A stretch of 64,000 nucleotides of DNA from Globisporangium splendens (lineage: Eukaryota; Oomycota; Peronosporomycetes; Pythiales; Pythiaceae). The stretch lies in NCBI GenBank assembly GCA_006386115.1, contig VFIW01000108.1, forward strand, positions 62,001 through 126,000, in the 5' to 3' direction. Under the pieces are notes generated by a model. It made no database searches. It was not told the DNA's origin and saw only the letters and a list, made by a program, of their open reading frames with translations. Shown here piece by piece: positions 62,609 to 64,000 of the stretch. Numbering within the stretch: the stretch's first letter is position 1; each line of letters begins with the position of its first letter. A program made the translations under genes and the position numbers.

Positions 62609-63832
62609 ATGGTCAAGATCTCGTCTCTCGTGTTCCTGGCCCTCTCGGCGTCAGCGTACGGTGTGCAACGCGTCAACTCCACCATGCCTCCGGATCAGTG
62701 CGATGGGACGGATGACTGGTACCCCGTGAGCGTCGTCGGCAAAGGCGTTTACTGCACGAAAGGCCCTGTCTGTGTCAGCAACAAGAACGCCAACTGCCCC
62801 GAGCCGATCCCAGGTGTTCTCCCTCACGGCGCCAAGTGTGTCCAGCTTTCGGCGTCTTCGGACGTGTACGGGTGCGTCGAGAGAACTGCCTACGATGATG
62901 CCCAAAAGAGTATTCCAGTGGTGACGACACCGGTGACGAACCCTGACAAGTGTAACGTGTCGCCGGACAAAACACCAGAGCCAACTCCAGAGGCGACGAA
63001 GCTCACTCCAGCGCCAACGGAGCCAACTCCAGTGCAGGGACAGCCAAGCCCAAGTCCAACGCAGAAGACCGAAGAAGATCGTGTTCCCAGCCCATCATCG
63101 GTAACACCAGCGCCGACTCCCTACACACCCCAAACACCAGGAAGTAACCAAACACCAAGTCCACTAACACCAGCCCCCGCGGCAACACCGATTTCTTCAC
63201 CCGAAGCAGCCCCAGCTCCACCAGCTCCCACGCCAAGTTTTTCACCTGAAGCAGCTCCCGTTCCACCCGCTCCAACGCCTTCAACCGCAGCGCCACTAGC
63301 TCCAACTCCATCAGCTAGCTCAACTCCAACGCCTACTTCGACTTCAGCACCAACAACAGCTCCAACTCCACCAACAACTCCAGCACTAACAACAGCTCCA
63401 ACGCCAGCACCAACGACTCTCGCATCAACCTCTCTCACTCCAGCAACAGCTCCAACTCCACCAGCAACCCATGTGCCATCGACAGTCCCAGCACCAACAG
63501 TGACTCCATGCACATCAGTACCAGTCGGGGGAGATTCATCAAAGAGCCCTGCACCAAGTCCAACTCCAGCGTACACTACACCAGCGCCGACCTACAGCAC
63601 GACGCCAGCACCACCTTCAACGGATGTTGGCGGAGAAAACGAAAATAGTCTAGCCCCTACCCCAGCTCCCGCGCATTCACCATCGCCATCGCCTGCCGCG
63701 ACACCAGCACCGAGCAAGCCTGAAGATGCCGAAGCTGGTGGCGATCTCAACTACTCGGTGGAGGAGGAATACTACGGCGACTTGGGGTCGTATGGTGACG
63801 AAAACTACCGCGCACTTCGTCGTCGCGTGTGA
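62609..63832 (+). CDS. Secreted mucin-like Pro/Thr-rich protein (copy 2)
   Basis: Single exon, 407 aa. A signal peptide (MVKISSLVFLALSASAYG) precedes a Cys-rich domain of ~70 residues matching copy 1 at 52340: CDGTDDWYPVSVVGKGVYC, then KGPVCVSNKNANCPEP, GAKCV and YGCVERTAY. About 290 residues of TPAP/APTP-type repeats follow, with VGGDSSKSPAPSP and DVGGENENS motifs echoing copy 1. Unlike copy 1 it ends in an acidic/tyrosine-rich tail (YSVEEEYYGDLGSYGDE) and basic RALRRRV. Expected to be O-glycosylated at the cell or cyst surface. No enzymatic motif. The gene pair lies on one strand 9 kb apart. Confidence 0.87.
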   Translation: MVKISSLVFLALSASAYGVQRVNSTMPPDQCDGTDDWYPVSVVGKGVYCTKGPVCVSNKNANCPEPIPGVLPHGAKCVQLSASSDVYGCVERTAYDDAQKSIPVVTTPVTNPDKCNVSPDKTPEPTPEATKLTPAPTEPTPVQGQPSPSPTQKTEEDRVPSPSSVTPAPTPYTPQTPGSNQTPSPLTPAPAATPISSPEAAPAPPAPTPSFSPEAAPVPPAPTPSTAAPLAPTPSASSTPTPTSTSAPTTAPTPPTTPALTTAPTPAPTTLASTSLTPATAPTPPATHVPSTVPAPTVTPCTSVPVGGDSSKSPAPSPTPAYTTPAPTYSTTPAPPSTDVGGENENSLAPTPAPAHSPSPSPAATPAPSKPEDAEAGGDLNYSVEEEYYGDLGSYGDENYRALRRRV

Positions 63833-64000
63833 GGATGAAGATATATCCTCAAGCCAGAAGTGCTCACGCACTTGAGCGGTTCGTTACACTTGGTTTCCTA
63901 TTCATGCTTCTTCATAATTCTTTTTTCCATTCCCCTGTCAAGAGGGCTGCATGTTTGTGTGTCTCCACAGTACCAGCGAGAATCGAAAGAAGAGTTTCCC
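63833..64000. other. 3' flank of mucin-like copy 2
   Basis: Downstream sequence to the window edge. No gene seen. Confidence 0.5.

Noticed and set aside
52340..63832. RxLR or Crinkler effector genes
   Set aside because: No signal peptide followed by RxLR-dEER or LFLAK/HVLVVVP motif in any open frame of the window; the secreted proteins here are mucin-like and enzymatic.
1..64000. tRNA, rRNA and CRISPR features
   Set aside because: No cloverleaf with a B-box GGTTCRA, no rRNA-like stretch and no repeat-spacer array seen when reading both strands by eye; a tRNAscan-type search would settle tRNAs.

Overview
The window looks like nuclear DNA of an oomycete, most likely a Pythium/Phytophthora-type peronosporalean. 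It is GC-rich and gene-dense. Its genes carry short GT-AG introns of about 65-110 bp. Their products mix ordinary eukaryotic housekeeping proteins with typical oomycete families: GH17 beta-glucanase, secreted Pro/Thr-rich mucin-like proteins, expanded polytopic membrane proteins, a trypsin-like protease relic and Ty3/Gypsy debris. The genus is not determined. All exon joins were built by hand from splice motifs, reading phase and family knowledge; no search or transcript data were available.

Left part (1-26 kb): a partial membrane-like gene; a NOL1/NOP2/Sun RNA m5C methyltransferase (-); a decayed gag-like stretch; argininosuccinate lyase (+); mitochondrial ribosomal protein bS21m (-); GET3 ATPase (+); the splicing factor YJU2/CWC16 (-); 5-aminolevulinate synthase with two heme-regulatory CP motifs (+); a Gln/Ser-rich protein with a 14-3-3-type motif (+); an MCTS1-like PUA protein (-). 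Then, between 16.2 and 26 kb, a CaMK-type kinase and two PDZ-PDZ-DUSP proteins share the same PPGPLG-type PDZ-like module. Interleaved are a coiled-coil protein, a small PH-like protein and a METTL21-type methyltransferase.

Middle part (26-43 kb) is an accessory, decaying region: a GH17 glucanase split by an in-frame TGA; a membrane-protein pseudogene; two paralogous SDR dehydrogenases about 6 kb apart; a 102-bp MITE-like element with target-site duplication; a 657-aa polytopic protein with an internal duplication; a trypsin-like pseudogene with several frameshifts; an integrase relic; and a WD40-like pseudogene divergent from a beta-trefoil-like gene.

Right part (43-64 kb) is mostly intact: a 1372-aa PHD/triple-CW zinc finger protein (-), the ERAD ubiquitin ligase HRD1 (-), two mucin-like secreted proteins sharing a Cys-rich N-terminal domain (+), a PX-EEP phosphodiesterase (-), a patatin-like lipase (+) and a long LRR protein (-).

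The most interesting signals are the PDZ-like/DUSP/CaMK family cluster, the recurrent single in-frame stops inside otherwise conserved frames, the mucin-like pair, the MITE-like element, and the unusual PX-EEP and PHD/3xCW architectures. No tRNA, rRNA, CRISPR array or intact transposon was recognised.
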